In this document: one piece after another, positions 36,209-44,925 of the stretch
How the letters are laid out: each line of letters begins with the position of its first letter
How positions within the stretch are numbered: position 1 is the first letter of the stretch
Assembly: GCA_964391015.1 (NCBI GenBank)
Contig: CAYMKU010000001.1
Location: 1 to 64,000, forward strand
Reading direction: 5' to 3'
Source: XYD12-FULL-36-8 sp964391015
GTDB taxonomy: Bacteria; Bacteroidota; Ignavibacteria; Ignavibacteriales; Ignavibacteriaceae
DNA length: 64,000 nt
Program-made: the position numbers and the translations under genes
The notes under the pieces: generated by a model
The model's input: only the letters and a program-made list of their open reading frames with translations
Database searches by the model: none
Told to the model about the DNA's origin: nothing

Positions 36209-37537
36209 TTATTTTGGAACAGAAACAATTACAAACTGAGAACTCCCAGGAATTATCTTAAAGTTAGCTAGAACAGACGGCAGGAAAGCTGACTCCCCTT
36301 TTGAAAATTCGCTCAACCTAAATTTACTATTGCCCTTAAATAAAATTTTTGTTGCACCTTTTAATACAAATAATATTCTTGGACCCGATTGATTTTCAAA
36401 ATTCAGTTCCTTTCTATTTGAATCAAATATTTGGATTTCAAATTCCTTCGCATCGGTTTTATAAATGACTGATTTCCCCTTTCTACTTCCTTTAAGAATT
36501 TTAGGCAACCCATATTCGTAATTCAGAACCTTTAACAGTGTTTTAATATCCTTAAACTTCGGAGTCAGACCAACACGAATAACATTATCTGAATTTGTCA
36601 TACATTCAAGTATATTCCCTTTAAGATATGCATGTGGAACTCCGGGTTTGATAAATATTGCTTCCCCCCCCCTCAGATGAACAAGATTAAGGAAAAACAG
36701 AATTAATAAACCAATATCATTGCCATATTTTTTATGAAGGACAAGGAAGTACTTATCAATTTTAGATTTTCTTTTTTTATTACTTATTCGCTTATTTAAA
36801 TTCTTAATAACTAAATCTAATCCTTCAACATCCAAAATTGATTTGTTAATAATGAGCGTAAAAATTTTTTTGAATATTTTTTTCTTATCACCCTCTGTCA
36901 AGGAATCTATGACAGCCCGTCTAAAAATATTACTCTTGTCATGCTGAACTCGTTTCAGCATCTTAATTTTAGATCCTGAAATAAATTCAAAATGACGTTT
37001 ACCATAAATTTCTTTATACTTTTCACCAATATAATCTTGAATTTCAGGATATATTCTTAATGTCTCTAGTATTTGATTGAGAGGTTTAAACCCAACCAGC
37101 GCAGTAAGAGAATCAAGTGCTATTGCGATTTCAATCTTTTGATTTGCATCGGGATAATTTATCGGATCTTTTTTATGCAACGTGATTGCTTGTCTTTTGG
37201 TTGGATGTACTTGAATTGAAAGCGCATCATTTGCTGATAAAACTTTGAATAGAAATGCAAGCATCTTAGAAAATCTTTTAGCAGTTCGCTTACCCAATGT
37301 TTCCATCGGATATTGCTGAATTACTTTAGATAACTCAATTTCCTTTCCTTCAACAATAATTTTGGATGACCCATTTGTATGAGCACCCATCCAGAGTTCA
37401 GCGTACGGTTTACCCTTTTGAACTTTCATTCCTAACAGTTTAGGAATAAATGCATTCTTCCCTTTCATCCCCCATTCGTAATATTGAATAGTGTTTCTGA
37501 GTTTGTACGGTTGTGGTTTGAGCATGGTAAAATTCAA
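36209..37537 (-). CDS. manA: mannose-6-phosphate isomerase, class I, with an in-frame repeat insertion
   Basis: A 442-residue type I phosphomannose isomerase (Man-6-P to Fru-6-P). Zinc-site motifs: SIQVHPTK near 103, YPDANQKIEIA near 123 and GVPHAYLKG near 300; the TNSDNVIRVGLTPKF motif follows. The protein is longer than the usual 390-400 residues. One reason is residues about 181-200, ending KMLKRVQHDKS, encoded by a double palindrome (36938-36996) just before the helical domain, where extra sequence may be tolerated. Its start is 13 bases after the AbiEii stop, so it may be read from the AbiE promoter. Confidence 0.9.
   Translation of the reverse strand: MNFTMLKPQPYKLRNTIQYYEWGMKGKNAFIPKLLGMKVQKGKPYAELWMGAHTNGSSKIIVEGKEIELSKVIQQYPMETLGKRTAKRFSKMLAFLFKVLSANDALSIQVHPTKRQAITLHKKDPINYPDANQKIEIAIALDSLTALVGFKPLNQILETLRIYPEIQDYIGEKYKEIYGKRHFEFISGSKIKMLKRVQHDKSNIFRRAVIDSLTEGDKKKIFKKIFTLIINKSILDVEGLDLVIKNLNKRISNKKRKSKIDKYFLVLHKKYGNDIGLLILFFLNLVHLRGGEAIFIKPGVPHAYLKGNILECMTNSDNVIRVGLTPKFKDIKTLLKVLNYEYGLPKILKGSRKGKSVIYKTDAKEFEIQIFDSNRKELNFENQSGPRILFVLKGATKILFKGNSKFRLSEFSKGESAFLPSVLANFKIIPGSSQFVIVSVPK
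36938..36996. repeat. double palindrome inserted in frame in manA
   Basis: The first half (36938-36963) begins GTCATGCTGAA and ends TTTCAGCATCTT, a palindrome with a 7-base stem. The second half (36971-36996) begins AGATCCTGAAAT and ends AAATGAC, partly decayed. The layout, the outer GTCAT/ATGAC ends and the similar TGAAATAAATTCA centre match the intergenic element at 24509-24575. Confidence 0.85.
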
Positions 37538-37550
37538 TTGTTATAAAATA

Positions 37551-38447
37551 CTAAATCCACTTCCACAGTTTACAATCCCACCGGCTGCTTGTATCATCAA
37601 CAAAAATCGGTTCAATGAATTCAACAATTCGGTCAATAACAGTTACAAAATTATTTTCAGCAACCAGTTTATTTCTTGAGAGAAAGGCTGACCAATACTT
37701 TTGAAGCTGAGTATCCGTTTTGAATTTTATATTATAAATTACTTTGCGTAATTGGACATTAGTATTACGATTATTGAATGTTGTTTCTATCGCTTCTTTT
37801 AGAACAACATTGTTAAAATGATAGTTTGAGGCAAAAAAAAGAATATCGTAAAAGTCTTTCATTCTGCTTGTTTGAAGTTGCAGTGAAACAACGGCTTCAA
37901 ATTTTTCAGCTATCGCACTCTCAACAGAATAAACTTTCAATCTCGGCGGTTGAAATTCTAGAAGCGTAGGGTATTCAATTTCAATTGGACCAGAAGTAAT
38001 CTTATCACCGAAGCCAATATCAATCTGCACTCGTTCTCTTGAGTTTTCAAGGTAGGCAAAAAATTTAATTCGAACTCCATGATAGTCATCATCCTCTGCA
38101 ATATCTTCTGACTCAATTGACACGGGGTCAAATCGAACTCCATCTTCGAATTCAATCCGAAGAATTTGACCGACAATTTCTGTTATTTCTTTCCTATCAT
38201 TAGGAATTGAAGAACCGAGAAAATCTATATCCCTTGTCGGACGCAACCGACTAATATCATAAGCTACAAAAAGCAACGCCCCTTTAAGAATCAGAAAATT
38301 TTTATATGGTGATTCAGAAAGACGATAAAGAAACCTTTCTTGAATATATTGGCGCAGAAGACTTTGGTATTCTCTTCCCGTTTCATGAGAAATGTTTCGC
38401 AAACGTTCCTTAACGGATGCAGCAATATTTTTTACTTCCTTTGTCAT
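37551..38447 (-). CDS. abiEii: AbiEii/AbiGii-family nucleotidyltransferase toxin
   Basis: A 298-residue toxin of the type IV AbiE system, a DUF1814 nucleotidyltransferase. AbiEii-like toxins of this family can transfer nucleotides to tRNA acceptor ends or bind GTP. The NTase core is visible as LILKGALLFVAY near residue 52 with RPTRDIDFLG near 67 (the Asp-x-Asp metal pair). A KFEAVVSLQLQTSRMKDFYDI segment near 180 carries the conserved Lys and Asp. It overlaps the antitoxin gene by 4 bases (ATGA), giving translational coupling. Confidence 0.88.
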   Translation of the reverse strand: MTKEVKNIAASVKERLRNISHETGREYQSLLRQYIQERFLYRLSESPYKNFLILKGALLFVAYDISRLRPTRDIDFLGSSIPNDRKEITEIVGQILRIEFEDGVRFDPVSIESEDIAEDDDYHGVRIKFFAYLENSRERVQIDIGFGDKITSGPIEIEYPTLLEFQPPRLKVYSVESAIAEKFEAVVSLQLQTSRMKDFYDILFFASNYHFNNVVLKEAIETTFNNRNTNVQLRKVIYNIKFKTDTQLQKYWSAFLSRNKLVAENNFVTVIDRIVEFIEPIFVDDTSSRWDCKLWKWI

Positions 38448-39040
38448 GTAAGAATTGCTTTCACCATCAGCTCAAGTTTCTTTTTTACTCCACAAATTTC
38501 AGCATATTCTAGAAGTCTTGAAATACTTCGCTCCTTCCTGTTTTTAAGATATTCCTTCAGTGATTCAACAGCAATATCTTCTCCAATTTTATTTATGTAC
38601 CGGAAAAGATCACTAATCGTCTTTTCTTTGTTATAAATTCTGATTGCTCCGCTTTTCGTTTCTATTACTTCAATTCCACTTTCATAATACTTTTGAGGGA
38701 AAAAATAAACTTGAATTGGCGGATATTCAAGTTTGAAGCTTGGTGTATTGTGTGGAACAGCTACAGTTATATATGATGGATTAAATGTAGTCAGTCCATG
38801 ATAATCTGCCGCCGAAGTAAGACAAATAACCGCTTTCTTGTGAGAATTGCAAACATCAGCAAAACTGCTGTGTTCATCCCAAGGATAGTTTACGAGTTTG
38901 TAAAGACCCGGTTTAATTTTTTCAATTAGTTCTTCTTTTACGGCCTTAGATATAGTCCTTGTTTGAATTCCGTTTTTACGGAGTTCTTGCATTCTCGCGA
39001 AACCTTTGTGGGCATTAAATATTTTGAGTAGTGTATCCAT
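38444..39040 (-). CDS. abiEi: AbiEi-type antitoxin / transcriptional regulator
   Basis: A roughly 198-residue antitoxin. An N-terminal winged-helix (TLLKIFNAHKGFARMQELRKNGIQ, then a second helix) is followed by the AbiEi C-terminal domain with ICLTSAADYHGL near 80 and a later IRIYNKEKTISDLFRY, both typical. In characterised AbiE loci this protein represses its own promoter by binding inverted repeats. The ATG at 39040 (MDTLLKI) is preferred over an upstream frame start at 39079 that would read through the operator. Confidence 0.87.
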   Translation of the reverse strand: MDTLLKIFNAHKGFARMQELRKNGIQTRTISKAVKEELIEKIKPGLYKLVNYPWDEHSSFADVCNSHKKAVICLTSAADYHGLTTFNPSYITVAVPHNTPSFKLEYPPIQVYFFPQKYYESGIEVIETKSGAIRIYNKEKTISDLFRYINKIGEDIAVESLKEYLKNRKERSISRLLEYAEICGVKKKLELMVKAILT

Positions 39041-39062
39041 ATTAAATATAGTTGAATCATTT

Positions 39063-39091
39063 CTTAGGCAAATATACATAATCTGCCTAAG
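39063..39091 (-). promoter_or_regulatory. inverted repeat overlapping the likely abiE promoter (candidate AbiEi operator)
   Basis: CTTAGGCA (39063-39070) and TGCCTAAG (39084-39091) form a perfect 8-bp inverted repeat with a 13-base spacer. On the minus strand a TATATTTG box (39069-39076), matching TAnnTTTG, overlaps one arm and the spacer. It lies 23 bases upstream of the antitoxin ATG. Confidence 0.55.
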
Positions 39092-39120
39092 ATTCGATTC
39101 ATACTTGCTGGTTCTTTTTT

Positions 39121-39145
39121 ACTGCCAATAGAAGTAATTGGCAGT
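39121..39145. promoter_or_regulatory. second inverted repeat upstream of abiE
   Basis: ACTGCCAAT (39121-39129) and ATTGGCAGT (39137-39145) pair perfectly with a 7-base loop. No T-run follows on the minus strand, so it does not look like a terminator of the upstream remnant. Known AbiEi proteins bind two repeats. Both repeats here contain TGCC/GGCA, but their sequences otherwise differ. Confidence 0.4.
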
Positions 39146-39197
39146 GGTTAAAAATAAAAAGTGGAGTTTAAAAAGTAATATGCGATATGCGGATTAA

Positions 39198-39683
39198 TCA
39201 TTTATCAGATTTCATTAAGTTACACTTTGCACAAAGTATTTGCGCGTTTTTTAATGTGGTTTTACCACCCTTTGAATGAGGTTTAATATGGTCAAGATGA
39301 AAATTATTTATAGTTAATCTCTTCTTACATTTTCTATTTGAGCAATGACCACTAGATTGATACCAGATAATGCGACGTTGTTCTTTACTAAAAGTACGAA
39401 ACGGATCTTTCTTTTCGAAACAATCAGACAATACAGTATCAAGAATTCTCTCCCTTTCTCGCCTCTGATTAATTTCATCTGTGCTAGACATAACTGTCCG
39501 CAAATAATTAACAAATATATCTTCGCCTTCTTCGATTTTAGATGTTTGAAAATTTTTCTGTTTATCTTTTACATTATCAATATTGTTGCCTAAAGCCAGT
39601 AGATATGCTTGGGCTAATTTTTTCTTTTTTCTGTCAGTTAGTACAAGTTTATCAACGTACTTCCATCTCCTTTGAGTGATGAA
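39198..39683 (-). pseudogene. HNH endonuclease gene, 5'-truncated remnant
   Basis: A continuous minus-strand frame runs from just after a stop at 39684-39686 to 39198, about 160 codons. The C-terminal part is an HNH nuclease: GHCSNRKCKKRL, then FHLDHIKPHSKGG and LCAKCNLMKSDK, with the paired cysteines and the DH. A TTG at 39503 could start a 101-residue version. The sequence upstream of it (KKLAQAYLLALGNNIDNV, then IFVNYLRTVMSS) is also protein-like, so this is probably the 3' end of a longer DUF262/HNH-type gene that has lost its start. Confidence 0.65.
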
Positions 39684-39780
39684 TTATTTTCCATGATGGG
39701 ACAAGAGATTTGAGTTTTTTATCAATTCTCTCTTTTCGTGTTTTCCATTCGAGCTCGTTGTACAAATGAAATCCCCACAA
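39652..39780 (-). pseudogene. fragment resembling the N-terminus of a restriction subunit
   Basis: In a different frame from the HNH remnant, and overlapping its 5' end, about 42 codons read NELEWKTRKERIDKKLKS then SWKIIHHSKE, ending in a stop. The TRKxxIDxxL pattern resembles the start of type I restriction HsdR-like proteins. It may be a fragment joined to the HNH remnant by deletion, or the earlier part of the same gene after a frameshift. The identity is uncertain. Confidence 0.25.
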
Positions 39781-39870
39781 AATGATAAAAGTGACTTGAC
39801 AAATATAAGACAGGGAGTATCACTAAGGCAAAATTCTAGTTTAGAAAGTGGTAAAGAAGTTAGATCGAAC

Positions 39871-42411
39871 TCAAATTACCTTCACCAACACCATCGTCAT
39901 ATCATCACTTTGTTCGGCATTACCTCTGAATAAAGTGATTGAATCCCAAATTTCATTCATCAATTCAGTAGAGGTTGTGTTGGATTTATTTCTTAGCAGC
40001 TCAGAAAGTTTTTCTTCACCAAAAAGATCATTTCTTTCATTCATAGCTTCGGTAATTCCATCTGAAAAGAAAGCAAATATTTGGCCTGACCTGAAAGTGA
40101 CTTTTTCTTCAACTAAGCTGTTCTCAAAAATGGGCCCGCTCTCCAAACCAATGCCTATTCCCTTAGATTTATAAGAATTAATTGAACCATTATTAGCTGT
40201 AATAAGGGGCATATGTCCAGCACGACAAAACTTCACTATATTCGTGCTGCTGTCAAACAAGGCAAGAGTCATTGTAACAAACCAACTCCGCTCTAGAGAT
40301 TCGTACAGTTTTTTGTTTATATCAATTAAAATCTGCTTTGGCGATTTATCAAGCGTACATGCCAGCTGAATCATTGTTTGCAGCTTTGCCATATATAATG
40401 AAGCAGAAAGTCCTTTACCTGAAACATCTCCCACAACCACAAATATTTTTGAGTCGGATACTTTTATAAGGTCAAAATAATCTCCACCGACTTGCATAGC
40501 AGGAATCATCTGTCCACAAATATCGAGTTTGTTAACTTGAGGAATACGGCTTGGTAATAACCCCTGCTGTATTTTCCTTGCTAGATCAAGGTCTCTCTCA
40601 ATTGAGAGCTTTTGTTTTTCAGCTTCATAAAGTCGAGCATTTTCTATTGAAATCGCAGCTTGGTTTGCAACTGCATTCAGTAACTCTAAATCTTCGTGAG
40701 AAAATTGCGCACCGGAATGTTTTAATCCGAAAAGCAACAATCCAACAACTTTGGATTTTACTATCATCGGAATTAATGTATAGATATCATTCTTGATTAG
40801 GATTTCACTTCTCTCCTTACAAACAGAAACAAACTCCTCCCTTTCAACTGCCGGAAGTTTTGAAAGCGCTTTCTTCTGCTCAATGAATGAAAGAATAGCT
40901 GATTGATTTATCGCTAAATCCTTATTCTTAATTCCTTTTCCTCTCACTAAAATCAAATCCCCAGTGCTATTATGGCTAACCATGATTCCAAAGTTGTCAA
41001 TCTTCAATGCATTTGTAAATGTATCGAAAGTTTTATCAAGAATATTTTCAAGTCCAACTATGCTCGAAACATCATTACTGAATTTTACCAGGACTTTTTG
41101 ATAAGCAAATTGTTCTGGATAGAATTTTGCTGTCAGGAAATTTTGAAATTTATCCTTTGTTGATTGAAAAACCAATGCAAAGATGATAAAAATAATTCCC
41201 GCTATAATTCCCTGGTATTGTGTTCCTATCGCCTGACTTATTCCTTGACCTAAAAGATAAATCACAAGAAAGTACGCTGCAGCAATTGTTAATGTAGCGG
41301 CGCCATATATTATTGCATTCTTTACTACTATACTCACATCCATCAATTGGTACCTGAAAATAGAATAACCAAATGCGATTGGTATGAGTGCCATCAGTAA
41401 AATGGGAGCGTAATATTCCGGCGAATTAAAAATTGTATCAGAAATAGCAGGAGCAACAAAACGTGTATAACCCAAACTTGCCATTCCTAATGTATAAGCG
41501 AGGAGGATGATATAGATTGGTTTACGTTCAGCTTTTTCCTTGATGCGGAAATAATTGATATACAAGGATATTAATCCGACAATCAGTGCAGATATTATCA
41601 GAAAATTAATAACATTAATTATTCCAAGAGAGACGTTATTAAATCCTTCATGTGGATAGACAAAAATATGACGGATAATGTATGAGGTTATAATTAAAAC
41701 AATTGGGGCAAATTGCAAAATTCTTTTTGCCCATTTTTCTTCAACTAACTTGAATGGACGTGGAAATTTCCAGAAGAACTGCAAAATTAGAAATGGAGCA
41801 TAAAATCCACCAATCGTCCAGATATAGTCAAGCAAATAAAAGTAGAATCGGTTAATCTCTGTTCCTAAACCTAAAAAGTAAAGTGATGTAAATAGAACAA
41901 TAAAAGCCGCACTGATTTTGTAAAATAGTCTTTGAACATAACCATCAGGTCGTGCCATAAGTACAACGAATCCGATTACCAACCAAATCTGAGCCATTAG
42001 CATAAACGCCAGCTGATGGATTTGAATTAATTTTTTAATCTCAACCTTCGTTTCGATCAGCTTACCGTTTTTTCTTATCGTATAGGCTGCAAATTCTCCG
42101 CTTTTGAATTTATTTAAAATTCGTTGAGCATCGTAGATATTTTTAATCCGAATTTTATTAATGGAAACCAGCTGATCTCCATCACGAACCCCAGCTTTCC
42201 AAGTTACTCCACCAACTTTAACTTTATCAAAAACAATAACTAAGCTATCTTTTATTTCTTTATTTGGAACCCAGAGGCACTCATCATTAGAGGTTGAATT
42301 AACTACAAGAATAAAAGAAAAATTTACAAGCCCTATGCAGAACAATAGGATAAAAGAGACAATAACTATCCCTTTTTGATTTCTCTCCAAAAAATTTTTT
42401 ATGTTCTGCAT
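39871..42411 (-). CDS. membrane PP2C phosphatase with PDZ, multi-pass, GAF and SpoIIE domains
   Basis: An 846-residue sensor phosphatase. Order: one transmembrane helix (about 15-38); a PDZ domain (about 45-125, with KAGVRDGDQLVSIN); seven or eight further helices (about 130-420); a GAF domain (about 440-590); a linker helix (DLDLARKIQQGLLPS); and a PP2C/SpoIIE domain with GGDYFDL, VVGDVSGKGLSAS, FSDGITEAM and the final DDMTMVLV. The PDZ may sense periplasmic peptides or partner proteins. It is the last gene of the five-gene partner-switching operon, 31 bases after the previous gene. Confidence 0.9.
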   Translation of the reverse strand: MQNIKNFLERNQKGIVIVSFILLFCIGLVNFSFILVVNSTSNDECLWVPNKEIKDSLVIVFDKVKVGGVTWKAGVRDGDQLVSINKIRIKNIYDAQRILNKFKSGEFAAYTIRKNGKLIETKVEIKKLIQIHQLAFMLMAQIWLVIGFVVLMARPDGYVQRLFYKISAAFIVLFTSLYFLGLGTEINRFYFYLLDYIWTIGGFYAPFLILQFFWKFPRPFKLVEEKWAKRILQFAPIVLIITSYIIRHIFVYPHEGFNNVSLGIINVINFLIISALIVGLISLYINYFRIKEKAERKPIYIILLAYTLGMASLGYTRFVAPAISDTIFNSPEYYAPILLMALIPIAFGYSIFRYQLMDVSIVVKNAIIYGAATLTIAAAYFLVIYLLGQGISQAIGTQYQGIIAGIIFIIFALVFQSTKDKFQNFLTAKFYPEQFAYQKVLVKFSNDVSSIVGLENILDKTFDTFTNALKIDNFGIMVSHNSTGDLILVRGKGIKNKDLAINQSAILSFIEQKKALSKLPAVEREEFVSVCKERSEILIKNDIYTLIPMIVKSKVVGLLLFGLKHSGAQFSHEDLELLNAVANQAAISIENARLYEAEKQKLSIERDLDLARKIQQGLLPSRIPQVNKLDICGQMIPAMQVGGDYFDLIKVSDSKIFVVVGDVSGKGLSASLYMAKLQTMIQLACTLDKSPKQILIDINKKLYESLERSWFVTMTLALFDSSTNIVKFCRAGHMPLITANNGSINSYKSKGIGIGLESGPIFENSLVEEKVTFRSGQIFAFFSDGITEAMNERNDLFGEEKLSELLRNKSNTTSTELMNEIWDSITLFRGNAEQSDDMTMVLVKVI

Positions 42412-42442
42412 AATTTTGTGAGTAAGAATATAATTTAATTTT

Positions 42443-44119
42443 TTATTTAACTCTGATAATCATCAGCGTAATATCATCTGACTGTACAGCACCATATGCA
42501 AATTTACTAACTTCGTTTTGAATTGCTGCTGAAATTTCCGATGCGGATTTTTCTCCTAAATTTAGAGATAATTGTTCTAACCTTTCGTCGGAAAATTCTT
42601 CTCCATTCTGATTCATTGCCTCTGAAACACCATCGGTAAATAAAATTATTACATCATCTTTTTCAAGCTGTATATTTTCAGACATGTATGGAATCATAGT
42701 CTTCATCACACCAAGAATGATCCCTCCTTTATCTAACTTTATAATTCTTCCCTTTCTTATCAGCAATGGCGGATTATGGCCTGCATTAACATATAACATT
42801 TGCTTCTTTTCATTGTCAACCAATGCCCAGAAAAATGTAATGAATTTTCCTTCCGTAGTGTTTTCGGAAATAAGATCATTTATTAATCCTGTCGCATCGT
42901 CAATTTTCATTCCCTGCTTGCAAATAGTTTTTAAGAATGCTTGCAAATTCGCCATCATCAAAGCCGCTGAAACACCTTTACCTGAAACATCTGCCACTGC
43001 AATGCAAAAATGATTTTCATCCAGAGTAATCACATCGTAATAGTCACCACCAACTTGTTTGGAAAATACTGTATTTGCAACCACATCAAAATTTTTGAAT
43101 TGTGGAATCTTATGCGGCAAAAGGTTTCGTTGAATATCTCTTGCAATCTCCAAATCCTCTTCGAGTTTTTGCTTTTCCAATGCTTCTTTAAACAGTCTTC
43201 GGTTTTCAATTGAAACAATCGCTAAGCTGCTTACTGAATAAATGTATTCGATATCAGATTCTGAATAATCAGTTTCGCTTGCTCTCTTTCCCAAAAGGAT
43301 TAATCCTTTCGTTTCACCTTGAAGCTGCATAGGAACAATAAGTTCAATCCCAAATTTTTTAAGATCAGAATATTCTTTTTCAATTTCATTCTTGATAATC
43401 GAATTAGTTATTAGTTTAATATTGTATTTATTTAAAATAGTTATTAATTCATCTTGTGGAAATTTGGATTCTAAAATTTTTATACTTTTCCCTTCTAACG
43501 AAACAACTGCAAATTTTTGCACAAGAAATTGACCAATGACAGAATATACTAAAAGTCTTGCAACTTTAGTTGATTCGGAAAACAAACCGAATTCTTTACT
43601 CAACTCGAACAAAGAATTGAGACGACTAATTCTTGAATCAAGAATTCGATTGGTTTTTTTAAGTTCAGCCAACATTAAAGAATTCTGAATAGCTGTTGCA
43701 CCGATGTTTGTTATAGTATGTAAAAATTCTATATCATCGTCCGAGTAAGGAACTTTACTTAACTTTTCTCCCAAAGCAATTATTCCAATACATTCTTGTG
43801 ATGAACAAATCTCGTCGAAAGTTAATATCCTAATTGTTTCTAAATATTTTTTGAATTTATCACTGTATAAGTCGGATTCACTTTTAAGCTCTGGAAATTG
43901 TTTCAAGAATTTTTCTTCAATTCCTTTTTGAGCTACTGGTTTTAAAAACCCATTAGTCTTTAGTGCAATAAACCCTCTGGTAGCAAGAAATTTTCCCAAA
44001 GAAGTGAGAAGAAGATTATTGAGAATAAAATCCAGATCAAGACTTGAGTTTATAACTCTGCTTAGCTCAACAAGGGCTTTTAAGTTCCTTCTTGCCTTAA
44101 GGTCTTCAGAATCACTCAT
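42443..44119 (-). CDS. cytoplasmic double-GAF PP2C/SpoIIE phosphatase
   Basis: A 558-residue soluble RsbU-like phosphatase. Two GAF-like domains (about 10-155 and 175-320) are joined by a coiled linker (LKKTNRILDSRISRLNSLFEL). A helix (DLEIARDIQRNLLPH) leads to the phosphatase core: GGDYYDV, VADVSGKGVSAA, NAGHNPPL, FTDGVSEAMN and a final DDITLMII. It begins 4 bases after the RsbW-like kinase stop, so they are translated together. It probably dephosphorylates the STAS antagonist in response to a cytoplasmic ligand bound by the GAF domains. Confidence 0.92.
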   Translation of the reverse strand: MSDSEDLKARRNLKALVELSRVINSSLDLDFILNNLLLTSLGKFLATRGFIALKTNGFLKPVAQKGIEEKFLKQFPELKSESDLYSDKFKKYLETIRILTFDEICSSQECIGIIALGEKLSKVPYSDDDIEFLHTITNIGATAIQNSLMLAELKKTNRILDSRISRLNSLFELSKEFGLFSESTKVARLLVYSVIGQFLVQKFAVVSLEGKSIKILESKFPQDELITILNKYNIKLITNSIIKNEIEKEYSDLKKFGIELIVPMQLQGETKGLILLGKRASETDYSESDIEYIYSVSSLAIVSIENRRLFKEALEKQKLEEDLEIARDIQRNLLPHKIPQFKNFDVVANTVFSKQVGGDYYDVITLDENHFCIAVADVSGKGVSAALMMANLQAFLKTICKQGMKIDDATGLINDLISENTTEGKFITFFWALVDNEKKQMLYVNAGHNPPLLIRKGRIIKLDKGGIILGVMKTMIPYMSENIQLEKDDVIILFTDGVSEAMNQNGEEFSDERLEQLSLNLGEKSASEISAAIQNEVSKFAYGAVQSDDITLMIIRVK

Positions 44120-44123
44120 TTTA

Positions 44124-44585
44124 TTAATTAAAAGAATTTAATTCTTTAGTAAGAAAAACTTGATTGTATTTTCCTGGTACAGATTTATATTCTACATTAT
44201 CCATTAGCGATTTCATCAGATACATTCCTAAGCCGCCGACACGCTTCTCTTCAAAATATTTTTTTAGATCAGGAGTAGGCACAGTATCAGGAGAAAATGG
44301 AGCACCGTGATCAGTAATTTCAACGGTAATTTTCTTTTGAGAGCATTTTATTTTAATGTTTATATCACCATCAGGAAAGAATTTATATGCATGCTTAATA
44401 ATATTGGTGCACGCTTCGTCAACAGCAAGCACAACATCCCCAGCTATATCTTGAGGAATATTAACTTCTTTAACAACCGAACTGATGAAATCTCTAACAG
44501 TAGTTAAATTTTCTGTGCGGCTTTTAATAAGAAGTTCTTTTTCTTTTGATTTAGATTTATTTGTTCCCACTTTATTTTTTCTCAT
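44124..44585 (-). CDS. RsbW-like anti-sigma serine kinase (HATPase)
   Basis: A small GHKL-type kinase that, in partner switching, phosphorylates a STAS antagonist and holds a sigma factor or other target. Motifs: the N-box VDEACTNIIKHAY, the G1 box ITDHGAPFSPD and the G2 box GGLGMYLMKS. The open frame starts at 44654 (176 residues), but that would overlap the STAS gene by 83 bases. I chose the ATG at 44585 (MRKNKVG), which gives about 153 residues, a typical length. Other starts cannot be excluded. Confidence 0.88.
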   Translation of the reverse strand: MRKNKVGTNKSKSKEKELLIKSRTENLTTVRDFISSVVKEVNIPQDIAGDVVLAVDEACTNIIKHAYKFFPDGDINIKIKCSQKKITVEITDHGAPFSPDTVPTPDLKKYFEEKRVGGLGMYLMKSLMDNVEYKSVPGKYNQVFLTKELNSFN

Positions 44586-44925
44586 TAAATTTTTGAACCG
44601 CTTCTTCTTCTGTTTTGAATATTTCATAAAGAAGCGGAAAGCCGAGCAAATCAAAAATGTTAAATACTTTGTCAGTCATACCCGAAAGCTTAATATCGCC
44701 GCCATTCTCTCTAATCTTCTCGATAAAAGCCATAAATACTCCCAAACCGGCACTGCTAATGTATGCCAAATCTTTGAAGTTCACGACAATCTGATATCTC
44801 CCCTTATCAACGAGACCGGAGAATGTGTTTTCCAAAGATGGAGCCGTATGAGCATCCAAAAATCCTTTGAGATAAACTACGTTTATGTTTCCCTGATCTT
44901 TGATTGAGGTAGTGAATTCTGCCAT
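44572..44925 (-). CDS. STAS-domain anti-sigma factor antagonist (RsbV-like)
   Basis: A 117-residue STAS protein. The phosphorylatable serine lies in AYISSAGLGVF near residue 60, the canonical site for the RsbW kinase; the phosphatases of this operon would reverse it. The ATG is preceded on the minus strand by GGAG with 8-base spacing. It overlaps the end of the upstream membrane phosphatase by 43 bases and the start of the kinase, indicating strict stoichiometric coupling. Confidence 0.92.
   Translation of the reverse strand: MAEFTTSIKDQGNINVVYLKGFLDAHTAPSLENTFSGLVDKGRYQIVVNFKDLAYISSAGLGVFMAFIEKIRENGGDIKLSGMTDKVFNIFDLLGFPLLYEIFKTEEEAVQKFNEKK

Noticed and set aside
39198..39503. HNH frame as a CRISPR-associated or homing nuclease
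   Set aside because: No RuvC-like, intron or CRISPR context is present. The frame looks like a truncated restriction-type gene.
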